Below, piece by piece: positions 32,866 to 43,674 of a stretch of DNA of 64,000 nt. Each line of letters begins with the position of its first letter. Position 1 is the stretch's first letter. Made by a program: the position numbers and the translations under genes. The notes below the pieces were generated by a model. The model saw only the letters and a list, made by a program, of their open reading frames with translations. It did no database searches and had not been told where the DNA came from. The DNA is from Cliona cf. orientalis (lineage: Eukaryota > Porifera > Demospongiae > Clionaida > Clionaidae): the NCBI GenBank assembly GCA_963930775.1, contig OZ005689.1, forward strand, positions 19,553,775 to 19,617,774. Direction: 5' to 3'.

Positions 32866-33171
32866 CGACATAATAAGTGATTATTACTTATGCAAGGACA
32901 AGTATGTATATAGCTGGATAGTTGGAATCATGGATGTGGTAAAGGGTCGTCAATATTGTGCTTGCTCGATGTTATAATTGGAGACTCAGGCTGATTCTTA
33001 CCCAAAATAGTGATAAGTCTAGATGCTTTAATCACTGAGATCAATTGAACAGCATAGTACAGATCGGCTGTGACATGTACATGTATACATAGCACGATAA
33101 ACCATACATCCATGCATATTAATATTATATCACTATCTCTTAAATTTTTTAATAATTATAATTAATAATAA

Positions 33172-33945
33172 TTATTATGCTGTGGGAATTACTCCATAGG
33201 AATGTTAAAGTTTCTCATGTAATTCAGTTAAACCCGGCAAATTATGTACTACTCTAAAGGCCATGCAAACCCTTTGCACCAACAGCAGTATGTACATGAC
33301 ATATATTTTATGGAAAAACCTGACATTATGGCAAGTGAACACTATTTAACAGCAAGAACAGGAAACCACAGCATTTGTTTCTTTACTAGTTGAGCTAATG
33401 ATAAAAAAGTCTGACAGGTCCCAACTTTACTTAGAGAAGAGCAATTCACTTGTGCTATTGTGGTTTCCTTCTGTCCTCTGGATAATATTATTGTCATAAT
33501 TATTATGCTGTGGGAATTACTCCATAGGAATGTTAACCAGGCAAATTATGTACCACATTAAAGGCCATGCAAACCCTTTGCACCAACAGGAGTATGTATA
33601 CGTATACATGATATTTATTTTACGGAAAAACCTGACATTATGGCAAAGTGAACACTATTTAGCAGCAAGAACAGGAAACCACAGGATTTGTTTCTTTAAT
33701 AATTTAGCTAATTGTGATAAAAAGGTCTGACATGTTCTGGGCCACCATATGTATGTTACTGATTTTATATACTGAGATAAGAGCAATTTCTAAATTCACT
33801 TGTGTTAGAGTGGTTTCCATTCTCCTCTAGGTAATTATTATTATTGTCCAATGATAAGTATTCTATGTGAATTACTCCATAGGAATGTTACAGTTTCTCT
33901 TGTAATTCAGTTAAATCAGGCAAATTATGTACTTAGTCTACATTA
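33172..33945. repeat. ~325-bp tandem duplication, 2.3 units
   Basis: Units start at about 33172, 33498 and 33848 with GGAATTACTCCATAGGAATG. They share GGCCATGCAAACCCTTTGCA, CCTGACATTATGGCAA and GCAAGAACAGGAAACCACAG. The third unit is cut after GGCAAATTATGTACT. No coding capacity is conserved. Confidence 0.85.
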
Positions 33946-34015
33946 ATTTTAAGGGCAGACAAACTGCAACTGTAAATTTCCATCGATAATTTAACGCAAT
34001 GATATTGTTATAATA

Positions 34016-34209
34016 TACTGTAAATCTGGAAATTTTTGTTATAAAAATATTTTCTTAGTCGATGGCGGCTACAAAAATTAATCTCACAAAAATTAGCATG
34101 CACTATTAACGCTAATGCAGTAAGGGGTCATTCCTACGAAAAGTTTTTAGACGAAAATTTATCATAATAAGATTATTATCTTTACACAAAAATTTCCAAA
34201 TCTACGGTA
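34016..34209. mobile_element. TA-flanked MITE, 194 bp
   Basis: The ends are TACTGTAAATCTGGAAATTT and, reversed, TACCGTAGATTTGGAAATTT, giving a terminal inverted repeat of about 24 bp bounded by TA. It is likely a Tc1/mariner non-autonomous copy. Confidence 0.75.
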
Positions 34210-35525
34210 ATATAAGTATACATAATAATAATTATATGGATTGTGGCAATAAAATTGTAACAATTCTTCATCATGAGTCAATGGTATAGGCCTGAAACCC
34301 CCCCCCCCCCACACACACACATACACATCACCACCACTTCTGACTAATAATTAAATTTGTAACTGTACTATGGGACTTTTCAAATTAAATTCTAGTTCGG
34401 GCACCTGCATGGCACGCTATAGTCTTGTGTACCTACATACTGATAATGCAGTACATCCAACATTGTGGAAGGAGTGGTCTGGTACACAATACTCTATGAG
34501 AGCCCTGAGGTCTTTTGAATCACATAGAAACCTCCTAACAACATATATAAGACAGTTGTGTATTGCTTGATCCAGTCTGAGAGATGACTACATATTAAAT
34601 CTTGTAGGAGACTATGAGGAGCTTGTAGCTATAGTAGTTGACTATCACACAAAGTTATCCGTCAGTAGTCAATCAAAATGCAGCATTTGTTACAACTTTG
34701 ATCTAATATACCCTGGTAATACTGTAATCTGATAAACAAGGATTCTAAAATTCAATAGACTCAGGCAAATCTTGATAAAATCCGACCATCATTGTCACTA
34801 TCTAAGTAACATAGTATAATTATGGCAGTTTAGCATGCAGTGGGTTGAGGTGCATGTTTAACAATGTCATAATATTGTTTGCCAGAGAGGGTCGAAGCAT
34901 TTAAATAGTATAATATGTTTGGTGGTGGGGGGGGGGGGGGAGGATCATATACGTCTGAAATAGACATTTCTTATACAATTAATTTGACTGTCAAAATTAA
35001 TATATATTGTCAAATTAGCTCAACTATAATATCACTGTAGGAATTATACTTTAGATCACGGTCCAAACTATAAAGTCATCATATAGCTACATTATCTAAT
35101 CTGCCAATATTACACCCTTATGAACTACCCTATACGAAATCTTACATACTATGTAACATGCATAATATTATAGCATGCATGGAAAAAGTCCCAAATATAA
35201 TAATATATGCATGTTACATGAAACATGCATGCTACATGCATGTAGATATATAATGGAACGTGCATATGACATGCAATAAGAATAGTGCATGTCATCGCTA
35301 GAATTATGCATGTAGCATGCATGTTACATATGCAGATGTCTTTGAAGGTATAACTGATATACCACCAACCAAGCTCTTAATTCTTATGCATGATATAAGT
35401 AATTAATAATCAGCAACCCTTTGCAAGTTTGTTCTCTCCCTTGTGTAAACTTCTATACCACAAAATTTAATAATTGCTTTTGTAACCTACATGTTCGCTA
35501 ATTAAGTTGTGGTAGCAGTGATGTG
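34210..35525. other. Low-complexity AT-rich upstream region
   Basis: It contains poly-C/CA (34296-34325), a G-run (34925-34940) and an ATGCATGCTACATG-rich stretch (35155-35345) made of short interspersed palindromes. A 66-codon frame at 34370 has no motif. I see no gene. This is the 5' flank of the gene at 35578. Confidence 0.5.
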
Positions 35526-35533
35526 TATATAAA
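35526..35533 (+). promoter_or_regulatory. TATA box of the 35578 gene
   Basis: TATATAAA lies 45 bp upstream of the ATG at 35578. A start site about 25-30 bp downstream would leave a short leader. It is the clearest core promoter in the window. Confidence 0.6.
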
Positions 35534-35577
35534 CAGTGTTTTGAGCAGCAAACTCCAGAAATACATAGTCATTCAAA

Positions 35578-36322
35578 ATGGATCGAGATTCTACTCTTTG
35601 GAGTATCAATTCTAGTTCTTCATCTTTTTTGTACTCCCAATCTTCACAGCTACAACACCCTCATCAGGAAATTTCATTGGATACTACCAATGGTGACAGT
35701 TATACTAGTGATAATGACTATGACGATGGATTTTCTAGTGATTCTTCATTTGACTTCCCTGTTGTGTCATTGAGTCAGCTAGATGCACGTAGATATGTAT
35801 ATTCAAATGGCGTAAGTGTATCTGATGGTGTACAAATTGTTCAACAGTTGAAGGTAACATCAACAAAAAAAGCCGTTGATATGGAGATGATTGGTAGTGA
35901 CGTGGTTCTTGATGGCACAAAATCACACACCAATATGCAATTAATGGGGAGCTTTAGTGGAGATGTCACTGTCACTAGAATTGGCATTCGGGGGAAAAGT
36001 CATTACAAGTATAATCCATTTTTAAAAGTAAAAATGGTGGTGCAGATTAGAAAGGGCTGTGCTGGACAATGTGAAGATACTGTAAAACTTTACGAAAATG
36101 TATTCTACCCTTCACCTTCATTGGTAAATGGTGTTTCCTTCATTGATCATGCAAAAACCATACATTGTATTTGCACATGATGGTTTTTCTCTGGAGCTTA
36201 AAATATCAGGATGTGGTAAAGCAGAAATAAGAGATTGCACTGTATGCCTTCAAGCAAAAGGAGGAAAAGTTTCTTATGTTGATAATGGTGCAGATATGGC
36301 AGCTAGGAGGCTGTACTGGTAA
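35578..36322 (+). CDS. Single-exon gene, about 248 aa, unknown function
   Basis: The ATG at 35578 opens a Ser-rich, disordered N-terminus (residues 1-60, with acidic SDNDYDDGFSSDSS). A folded-looking region with alternating hydrophobic strands follows (VVSLSQLDARRYVYSNGVSV; GSFSGDVTVTRIGIRGKSHY; NPFLKVKMVVQIRKG). The frame closes early after DHAKTIHCICT (stop ending 36180), while the +1 frame carries on as YIVFAHDGFSLELKISGCGK, then DCTVCLQAKGG and NGADMAARRLYW, with a stop at 36320-36322. The switch falls at a five-A run (GCAAAAACC, about 36151-36155), so one extra A, either real or a sequencing error, would explain it. A TATA box upstream and AATAAA downstream support a real gene. I do not recognise the family. 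The beta-rich region could be a DNA- or ligand-binding fold, but nothing visible proves it. Confidence 0.6.
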
Positions 36323-36512
36323 CAAAAACACTTTGATTAATTAACTTAATTATGATCATAACTGCAAATATAACAATCTTCATTACAATTGTTACTTTGA
36401 TCTTTATACGAGTAATTTCTTGCATAATAGTATAATATTTTGAGTTTTGAATGATATCTATTTCAATCCTTAGTGCCATAATAATGTGGTAAAGGGTTGC
36501 AACCTTGTATAC

Positions 36513-36518
36513 AATAAA
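36513..36518 (+). terminator. Polyadenylation signal AATAAA
   Basis: AATAAAATAAAG lies about 190 bp after the stop of the 35578 gene and is the first canonical signal downstream of it. Confidence 0.5.
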
Positions 36519-36677
36519 ATAAAGTCATACACTGACAAGGAGTTGTCCGAAATATCAATGACAGATTGTGGTCATGTTTACATCCTGACACACAGTGCGT
36601 ATAATAGTCCAGTACTGTACTAGTGCGAAAACATTCCAAACCAAAAGCTATTCAGAAAATATAGTTGTTATAGCTAA

Positions 36678-37050
36678 ATGGAGCAGAGCAGGAGTTTCAG
36701 GAGCTCAGGCCGGGTGGGCGAGCAGGGTAACACTGACAGAGGGAATTATTATGGCCTGTCTCTTGAAGCTTATCAAGCGATACGTGCCGCTGTAGCTGAG
36801 GAAGTGGCTGCAAGCAGCAGGTCCTTTGTAGCTACTGCCACAGAGGCAGGAAAAGTTGCCAGGGAGAGGGGGGAGGGAGCTCATGATCAGCAGGCACACA
36901 GAAATATTATAGTAAGTTATAACTTTTCATCAACATTTCTAAGGTATTAATATTTGTTTCCACTAAATTTTGATACAGAATATCTCAATCACCAAGTGTA
37001 AAAACTTCAAAGTCGTGCACAATGCCAATGGCACTGCCCCCGCTCAGTAG
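36678..37050 (+). CDS. Two-exon small gene, 101 aa
   Basis: Exon 1 (36678-36911, 78 codons) is MEQSRSFRSSGRVGEQGNTD..., with an Ala-rich helix (YQAIRAAVAEEVAASSRSFV). It ends at a GTAAGT donor. The intron is 36912-36978, only 67 nt, ending TTTTGATACAG. Exon 2 (36979-37050) keeps phase and reads NISITKCKNFKVVHNANGTA then PAQ and TAG. The exact phase match, consensus donor and short intron argue for a real gene. The tail ISITKCKNFKVVHNANGT recalls, loosely, the RHIM-type amyloid motif (I.I..C..VQ(I/V)G..N), but the central Q-V-G residues are replaced by K-V-V, so this is only a hypothesis. It lies 355 bp downstream of the 35578 gene on the same strand. Confidence 0.5.
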
Positions 37051-38032
37051 CTGTACAAATAATTGATGTCTGAACCTGTTGTTGTACTTTGTTCAAGTTT
37101 AATATTAATACAATTGCAAGACTTTTTTTTCAAGAATAATCTCAGAGAATATTAAATCGAGAAGTTGTTGACCACAGAGGTCCCCATCCACTAGGGTGAC
37201 CCTTGTTGGGATAACAGCTGGCTCCTTGAGTCTGGGAGTGCTTCTCAGATTCTCAGAGATGAAGGCACACTAATATTAAAATTTAATGTACCATAGCTAC
37301 ACATGTAACTATAGTAACAATATAATTATTATGATCCCAATCAAAGGTACACATGTACACTTACTCAGTGATGAACATATCTTTTAAGTGACTTGTGTTT
37401 ATGATATCATTTTTCAAGTTGATCAAAGCCTGACAAAGGACATTCAATTCCACAGTGCAGAAAGGTCAAATTGTTTAGCCGTTTGGATCAGACATTCACA
37501 CCTTGCAATACATATGATCGTGCAACAGCACATTTTATATCCTCATCAAAGTTGAATTTCATTAAAATTAAAACGAATGTATAATACTCCTTCAATTATC
37601 CTCAAATTATGCCGCAAGTCTACTAATCACGTCTACTTAAAAACGCTATTTTATGCCTGTCCATGTGTGTAAGACGCATTTATACCCTGCCTTGGAGGTC
37701 GTGAAATGAGGAAATTACGTTTTATTACGTTTATACCGTATCATTATGTTCTAAATATAAGAAAAATCTTCATTTTTATGAAACAACACACTCTAAATAA
37801 ATTGGCCAAATATCACAATACTACATGCAGATCCACTTCAGATCAGGTCGTTTATGCTCATAGTAAGCATGAGAAAGCATCTAATTAAAAACAGGAATAC
37901 TTTAATCATAAAATTTGATTAATATCGATACCACAATTATTATAACATTGGTATAATCAAAATAATGCGTTCACATAAATAATCTAACAATAATTATGAA
38001 ATTAAACACTATTATTATCACATAATAATACA
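37051..38032. other. No gene seen over about 1 kb
   Basis: AT-rich sequence with short frames only (for example 60 codons at 37706). There are no motifs, no inverted repeats that I can support, and no clear polyadenylation signal for the 36678 gene. Confidence 0.5.
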
Positions 38033-38035
38033 TTA

Positions 38036-38463
38036 GGCCATGCAAAGTTAATCTGTTTCTCGTCCCGCCTGCACGTACATCAAACCCGGGTGTACCTTTT
38101 ATATTCAGATTTCAGCTGGATGACGTCATTAAGCCATAACTATATAGTTAATCAATAATTAACCATTCTGGGGGTGTGGTCTCGTTGTTAGTCGCTGGAG
38201 GCCCAAATGGATGCTCTACAAATGTAGAAAATCGATTGAATGCTCAGCAGTATTGGTCAGCAAAGATCATCAGTAACTACTGTCATACTGTAAAGAGAGC
38301 AGATATAGAGCTAATCATTGTTGGTTGCTGTTTCAGCTTGTTAGTAATTAATGGGCGTATGGCTAGGGGGTGTGGTATCAAATAATATCAAAATCATTTG
38401 TGTCCCTTATGTGCTTTGGAGTATCCTATAGGACGAGAAACAGAATATTTAATTTGTGTGGCC
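38036..38463. mobile_element. Harbinger-like MITE, 428 bp, TTA flanks
   Basis: The left end GGCCATGCAAAGTTAATCTG and reversed right end GGCCACACAAATTAAATATT both continue to CTGTTTCTCGTCC. TTA occurs on both sides (38033-38035 and 38464-38466), the 3-bp duplication typical of PIF/Harbinger. The 69-codon frame inside is not supported as a gene. Confidence 0.7.
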
Positions 38464-38466
38464 TTA

Positions 38467-39988
38467 TTGTAAGCAAATCATATTATTGGCAACACTTAAT
38501 ATTATTATTGGTTCAAAATCTGATAAACGACTAATTATTGTACATGTATATACTCTCAATCACACCAATGTAATTAAATATTGTCCTGTAGAATAATATA
38601 GAGTATATAATTATATAAAATCGATGTTATGATATTGTTATCAGTCTACCATTAACCATTAAAAAATAATATTATATCAGAGCTTCAGAGAGCAATTTCT
38701 GACATTTATTCTCAGACTGTAAGAATGATATACACCTCTGCCCTCGTACTTAAAAAGTGGTAGGACTATGACCCCACGTTCTGTACAGCCCCTGAGCTGG
38801 TGGTCACAGCATTCAGCTCTACCATTTCCATTATCCTTGTGCCACCCTGTAACTCCCTTGCTTTGTATGCAATAGAAGCACAAATCCCATGCAACGGCAA
38901 AATCCAGGATGACTCCTTCTATACTGCATACAAAGTGACGAATTTGCCTCCATAGGCTTCCTATACCCTCAAATGCTTAGCAGCAATTATTGTGGAGGGA
39001 ATAGTGGGACAAGAGCCATTTCACTAATAAAATTTTTGCTGCATGTACATTGCCTTATCAGTTTAAGATAGCATAAGCTCTTCTGCAAGGATCCCACCAG
39101 TTCAGATAGGATATTCTCTTAAAAAAGGTAAGTCTGATCACTAATGGGTTTGATCAGGTAATCCCAGAGATAAGGAGAGCTGCTTCAATTGTATGCATAA
39201 TATGAGAACACCACCCCTACATTAGGGTAGTATACTGGGTGTATTCCAACAGCCACAGTAATGCCTAATAATCCCAATGTGGGTGTACTATAATTATATT
39301 AGTGTTTTTTACAGCCGCTTGAGTGAACCATAAATACTCATACACACCACCAAATGAATCACATAAAAGCAAAGAGCTCCCCTTGCCATACTGTACTTTG
39401 CAGCTCACTTGGAACATTTGATAACATGCAAAAAAGGAAAAGAACAGATCACCACACCTATTAGCCTTGGTGTGGTTTGTTGTTAGAGTTCACCTAAATA
39501 TAATTTTTGCAAAACAGAATGTTCTAGTGAGCAGAAATCCACAGTACATAATATGTTTAGCCATCTTGAACATGGTCAATGTTATAACTGCCATTTTGGC
39601 CCATGATCCCTTCTCGTCATTGGTCTACCCTGAGAGCGTGCGCACTTGAAGGGTATTTAAGTGGGTGTAGTAATTGGATGCAAGGTCAGCAAGTTTTCTA
39701 ACTGCTGCACGGCTGCTTCGAAGAACCGTCGTTTTTATACTTGATCAGCGAGATATCACTGTAGTAGGTGACGAACGCCGTGCTCACTGTATTGCAGGTC
39801 AGATTCTGAGAGCCTTTAAGGAAGGAAACAGCATCAATCGTCGATGACTATAGCAGTCGCTCGATCATGGTCGCGTTCGAGTTGCTCTAGTGCTCTTCAT
39901 CGACACAGAAGGCCCTGAATGGTGAAGCGAACAGCAGCGTAGGTACTCTAGCTACAGTATTTAGCATAGATTACCATGGTAGAAGTCA
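38467..39988. other. No gene seen over about 1.5 kb
   Basis: AT-rich with scattered frames under 70 codons on both strands and no recognisable motif. A moderately GC-richer patch at about 39640-39950 (ATCGTCGATGACTATAGCAG, TCGCTCGATCATGGTCGCGT) has no open frame of note. Confidence 0.45.
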
Positions 39989-40099
39989 GTTATACACCTC
40001 GGTTACGGTAGCTAATAGCCTATGGTGATTTATCATACCTCGTGCCCTGTGGCCATCGGTATGATAAATCCCATAGCCACTTACACCTCGGTGTATAAC
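39989..40099. repeat. Hairpin repeat, 111 bp
   Basis: The left arm GTTATACACC...AATAGCCTATGGTGATTTAT-CATACC pairs with the right arm GGTATGATAAATCCCATAGC...GGTGTATAAC, leaving a loop of about 15 bp. It is either a very short MITE made almost entirely of its inverted repeats or a small structured RNA source. I favour a repeat. Confidence 0.75.
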
Positions 40100-40779
40100 C
40101 TATGCATGATAGAGACAAATGCATCCAAATTACTGTTAGATAACTAGTTTGTTGGTAGTTGACCTCTGTTGGTCATTGGCCTATTCTATGATGACCCAAA
40201 TCCTCCATAGCCTGCAAATTGCCTATAAAAACTTTGGTTGCTAGGCAACTACCAATAAATGCATGTACCTGAAAAATACCCCAATGTGTATGATTGTGTG
40301 TATCAGGTAAATAACACAAACCATATATATACCACCATCTATAACCAAGGATTCACAAGTAACCACATATTAAGTTAAGGTGTACTTGACCAGCTGCATA
40401 TAATATACCACTAACAACTTCACTGGTAGTACACAATTGCTACATACAAATACCTCCAACAGTATATACCCATCCCAGAAACTTTGCCTGACTGCTCTTA
40501 CCCTAAGAATCTTACTTACAAGCCAGTGTGTCATGTACCTGTTAATTACTGGTTACTACAGTGGTAAGTATTCCCATAATTATAACAACTACACCCTTGT
40601 GTAGGGTAAGGTACCTATATATATTAACAATTATGTATAAAATTTTTCCAACTCAGGCTATCCAATTAATACCTGTTCTATAAGAAACTAATAGCTCAAG
40701 CAATGTATGCATATGTCCATAACCAATATACACTACATAAACAGGTCTGTAGTATCTATGGTATAATGTCATATTCCCT
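40100..40779. other. No gene seen
   Basis: AT-rich sequence with no motif. The 69-codon minus frame at 40653 runs into the degenerate tandem repeat and is not supported. Confidence 0.4.
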
Positions 40780-41262
40780 GTCCCTAACACCTTCACATCA
40801 CTCAGGTCTTGTATTCTCGCTCCCTGCTGGCCCATAACATATCTTACATCTTGTATGCCCACTGATATTGCTCCCTGGGAACCCTCACACTACTCACATC
40901 TTCTACTCCTAGTCACTTCTCCAGGGCTAACACTGACATCTTGTACTCCCACTCCCTGGACTACCCCGCTCCTTAGGCTAACTCCTCACACCAGTCACAT
41001 CTTGTACTCCTGCTCCCAGGACTAACCCCTCACATCACTCATGTCTTGTACTCCCACTCACATAGCTCCCTTGGCAGGGGTTGATCTACATAGAGCCCTG
41101 CAGGATGTGTTTCCCAGAAAGTTAATTGAAATAGATGAAATGATGGCTTTGTGGGAACACTAGTATCAACATATCCTTTTGCTCCAAGTGCTTTTTGCAG
41201 GGTGCACATCCACCTCCTATATCCACTCCCTTTGGCCTCCAAGGTGACCCATTGCTCCCCCT

Positions 41263-41296
<34 letters not shown>

Positions 41297-41425
41297 ACAC
41301 ACACACATTTTCGGGCCAGATAAAAATCCTGCCAGGACTAAGTTAACCCCTCATATCACTTACATCTTGTACTCCCACTCACATTGCTCCAGGGCTAACC
41401 TCCACACCACTCACACTTGTACTCC
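40780..41425. repeat. Degenerate C/T-rich tandem repeat with poly-C tract
   Basis: Units of roughly 40-60 bp contain CTCACATC(A/T)TGTACTCC, CACTCCC and AGG(A/G)CTAAC, at 40780-41070 and again at 41330-41425. Between them lies a C-run of 30 or more bases (about 41264-41296) followed by ACACACACA. Gly-rich frames on the minus strand are artefacts of the C-run. Confidence 0.75.
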
Positions 41426-41699
41426 TCACATCATTCACCCTGCCATCACCGACATGCAGTGCTCACACTTACATCACTACTGCCGTTCACACTCTGTCAT
41501 TGACTACATTGTAACTCCATCACACAATACTATATGCACTCCCATATAAATATATACTCCCCTCAGACTCTATACACATGTCTCAATAATGTATATTAAA
41601 TCCACAGCCTTTTATTAATCCAAAAGCTTGTAAGAACTTATTTTCTACAATGTACCAACAACAAACTCACTTCTAGCACACCCTGCCTAATTATCCTAA

Positions 41700-42095
41700 T
41701 TCCAAAAAACCCTCTCCCCCCCCCAAACACAGCACCCTGCCTAACCCCACCCCAATATCCCCCCAACACACAGCACCCTGCCTAACCCCACTCCAACCGC
41801 CCCCCCCCCCAAACACAGCACCCTGCCTAATCCAACCCCAACCTCCCCCCACACACACAGCACCCTGCCTTACCCCACCCCAACCTGCCCCACACACACA
41901 CAGCACCCTGCCTAACCCCACCCCAATATCCCCCCCCACACACACAGCACCTAGCCTAACCCCACCCCAATATCCCCCCCCCCCCACACACACAGCACCC
42001 ACCCCAACGCCCCCCCCAAACACAGCACCCTGCCTACCCCACCCCAATCCCCCCCCCCCCACACACACAGCACCCTGCCTAACCCCACCCCAAAG
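41700..42095. repeat. C-rich minisatellite, unit CAGCACCCTGCCTAACCCCA
   Basis: About nine units of roughly 40-55 bp: CAGCACCCTGCCTAACCCCA, CCCCAATATC, a C-run and ACACACA. A second array of the same unit lies at 42645-42830. Long Gly/Val/Cys frames on the minus strand are artefacts. Confidence 0.9.
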
Positions 42096-42644
42096 GTAAT
42101 GATCGTCTTGATCACTATGCATAAAGTGCACTGACCTTCTTGTATACCCCATAACAGCCATGGTCACTATGAATTAGATATCATTTACCATGATAGCGTT
42201 GTTAGTCTCTTGTTGATGCTCAATAGATAACTGTCTATGTGCAATCCCACATCCTCATGCTTACATCACTACTGCCATTCACACTTTGTCATTGTCTACA
42301 TGTATATGGCAACTCCCTCACACAATACTATATACACTCTCATATTTAAATACATACTCCCCTCCTCCCCTCAGACTCTATAGACATGTCTCAGTAATGT
42401 ATATTAAATCTACAGCTTTTTATTAATCCAAAAGCTTGTAAGAACTTATTTTCTACAATGTACCAACTACAAACTCACTTCATAGCAACTTAGACATCTT
42501 AGATCTCCCTCACAGCATAGATATGTCAGGTGACGGTACAGATCGTTAAGCTTTCTAGTCTATTTTTCTATATCAAGTATGTTGACCATCTTTACCTACT
42601 ATCCCTCGGGACATGCATAATGTATTATAGATTGACGCCCACAC

Positions 42645-42830
42645 ACACAGCACCCTGCCTAACCCCACCCCAATATCCCCCCCCCCCCCCACACACAGCA
42701 CCCTGCCTAACTCCACCCCCCCCCCCACACACACAGCACCCTGCCTAACTCCACCCCCAACCCCCCCCCCCCCCCCCCCCCCCCCCCCAGACACACACAC
42801 ACAGTACCCTGCCTAACCCCACCCCAACCA
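42645..42830. repeat. C-rich minisatellite, second array
   Basis: Same unit as 41700-42095, with a C-run of about 30 bases at 42759-42788. It belongs to the second copy of the triplicated segment. Confidence 0.85.
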
Positions 42831-42886
42831 TGAAAAAGTAAACAGTCTGCTGATTACACTCACCAATCACGGTCAAGATATTAAAC

Positions 42887-43002
42887 AGATAAACTATGTT
42901 TGCCCAGGATACACCATTCATATACCACCTTCGCTCTCGGGCTACACCCTCGAGCTCAGAGTGGTATATGAATGATATATCCTGGGCAACCATAGTTTAT
43001 CT
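42887..43002. repeat. Hairpin repeat, 116 bp, within the triplicated segment
   Basis: The left arm is AGATAAACTATGTTTGCCCA, GGATACACCATTCATATACC, ACC. The right arm is GGTATATGAATGATATATCC, TGGGCAACCATAGTTTATCT. Arms are about 45 bp with few mismatches, and the loop is about 22 bp. It is absent from the corresponding place in the first copy, so it inserted after duplication. Confidence 0.8.
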
Positions 43003-43616
43003 ATTACTTATACACCACATAACAGCTATGGTCGCTATGAATTAAATATCATTTACCATGACAGCGTTGTTAGTCTCTTTTGTTGATGCTAGATAGATAA
43101 CTGTCTATGTGCAATCCCACACCCTCATGCTTACATCACTACTGCGATTCGAACTTCGTCATTGTCTATATTGCAACTCCCTCACACAATACTATATGCA
43201 CTCTCATATTAAATACGTATTCCCCTAAGACTCTATACACATGTCTCAATAATGTATATTAAATCCACAGCTTTTTATTAATCCAAAAGCTTGTAAGAAC
43301 TTCTTTTCTACAATGTACCAACAACAAACTCACTTCTTAGACACTTAGACATCTTAGATCTCCCTCACAGCATAGATATGTCAGGTGACGGTACAGATCG
43401 TTAAGCTTCCTAGTCTATATCAAGTATGTTGACCATCTTTACCCACTATCAATTGGGACATGCATAATGTATTATAGATTGACGACCTATACCTGCCTGG
43501 GACCTACACAATAATTATGATGTGCATGCGCTTCATGATACGGCCCTACCAGAATCTAGACAAATATTGTAGACACTGTATCATAAGAAGTCTATGTACG
43601 ATCCCGCACCCTACTG

Positions 43617-43674
43617 CAAATTTCGACCTGAGCTACTAAAAACACGCATTGCGCGAATCGCGCACGGATCCCAT
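43617..43674 (+). mobile_element. Family A terminal fragment
   Basis: GCAAATTTCGACCTGAGCTA, CTAAAAACACGCATTGCGCG and AATCGCGCACGGATCCCATA match the right subterminal part of family A. The rest is missing. Confidence 0.75.

Larger units (their letters stand above)
41447..43500. repeat. Triplicated ~0.85-kb segment
   Basis: Three copies start near 41460, 42263 and 43132 (TTACATCACTACTGC.(A/G)TTC). They share CTCCCTCACACAATACTATA, GTATATTAAATC(C/T)ACAG, TTTATTAATCCAAAAGCTTG and ACTTATTTTCTACAATGTAC. Copies 1 and 2 are followed by C-rich minisatellites (41700-42095, 42645-42830) and by a shared AACAGC(C/T)ATGGTC(A/G)CTATGA block. Copy 3 ends near 43500. This is tandem segmental duplication with divergence. 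Confidence 0.8.

Noticed and set aside
31350-32871. Nine overlapping minus-strand frames of 84-147 codons with HIIHLRCIYLT-type repeats
   Set aside because: They are produced by the 140-bp satellite, which lacks stops on that strand in all frames. There is no start, splice or codon evidence for a protein.
36122-36209. An 88-nt intron instead of a frame shift in the 35578 gene
   Set aside because: It would remove YIVFAHDGFSLELKIS, which looks clearly coding, whereas one base in an A5 run explains the break more simply. RNA-seq could still overturn this.
41039-42993. Gly-rich and Cys-Val-Gly-rich minus-strand frames
   Set aside because: They are translations of C-runs and the CAGCACCCTGCC minisatellite.
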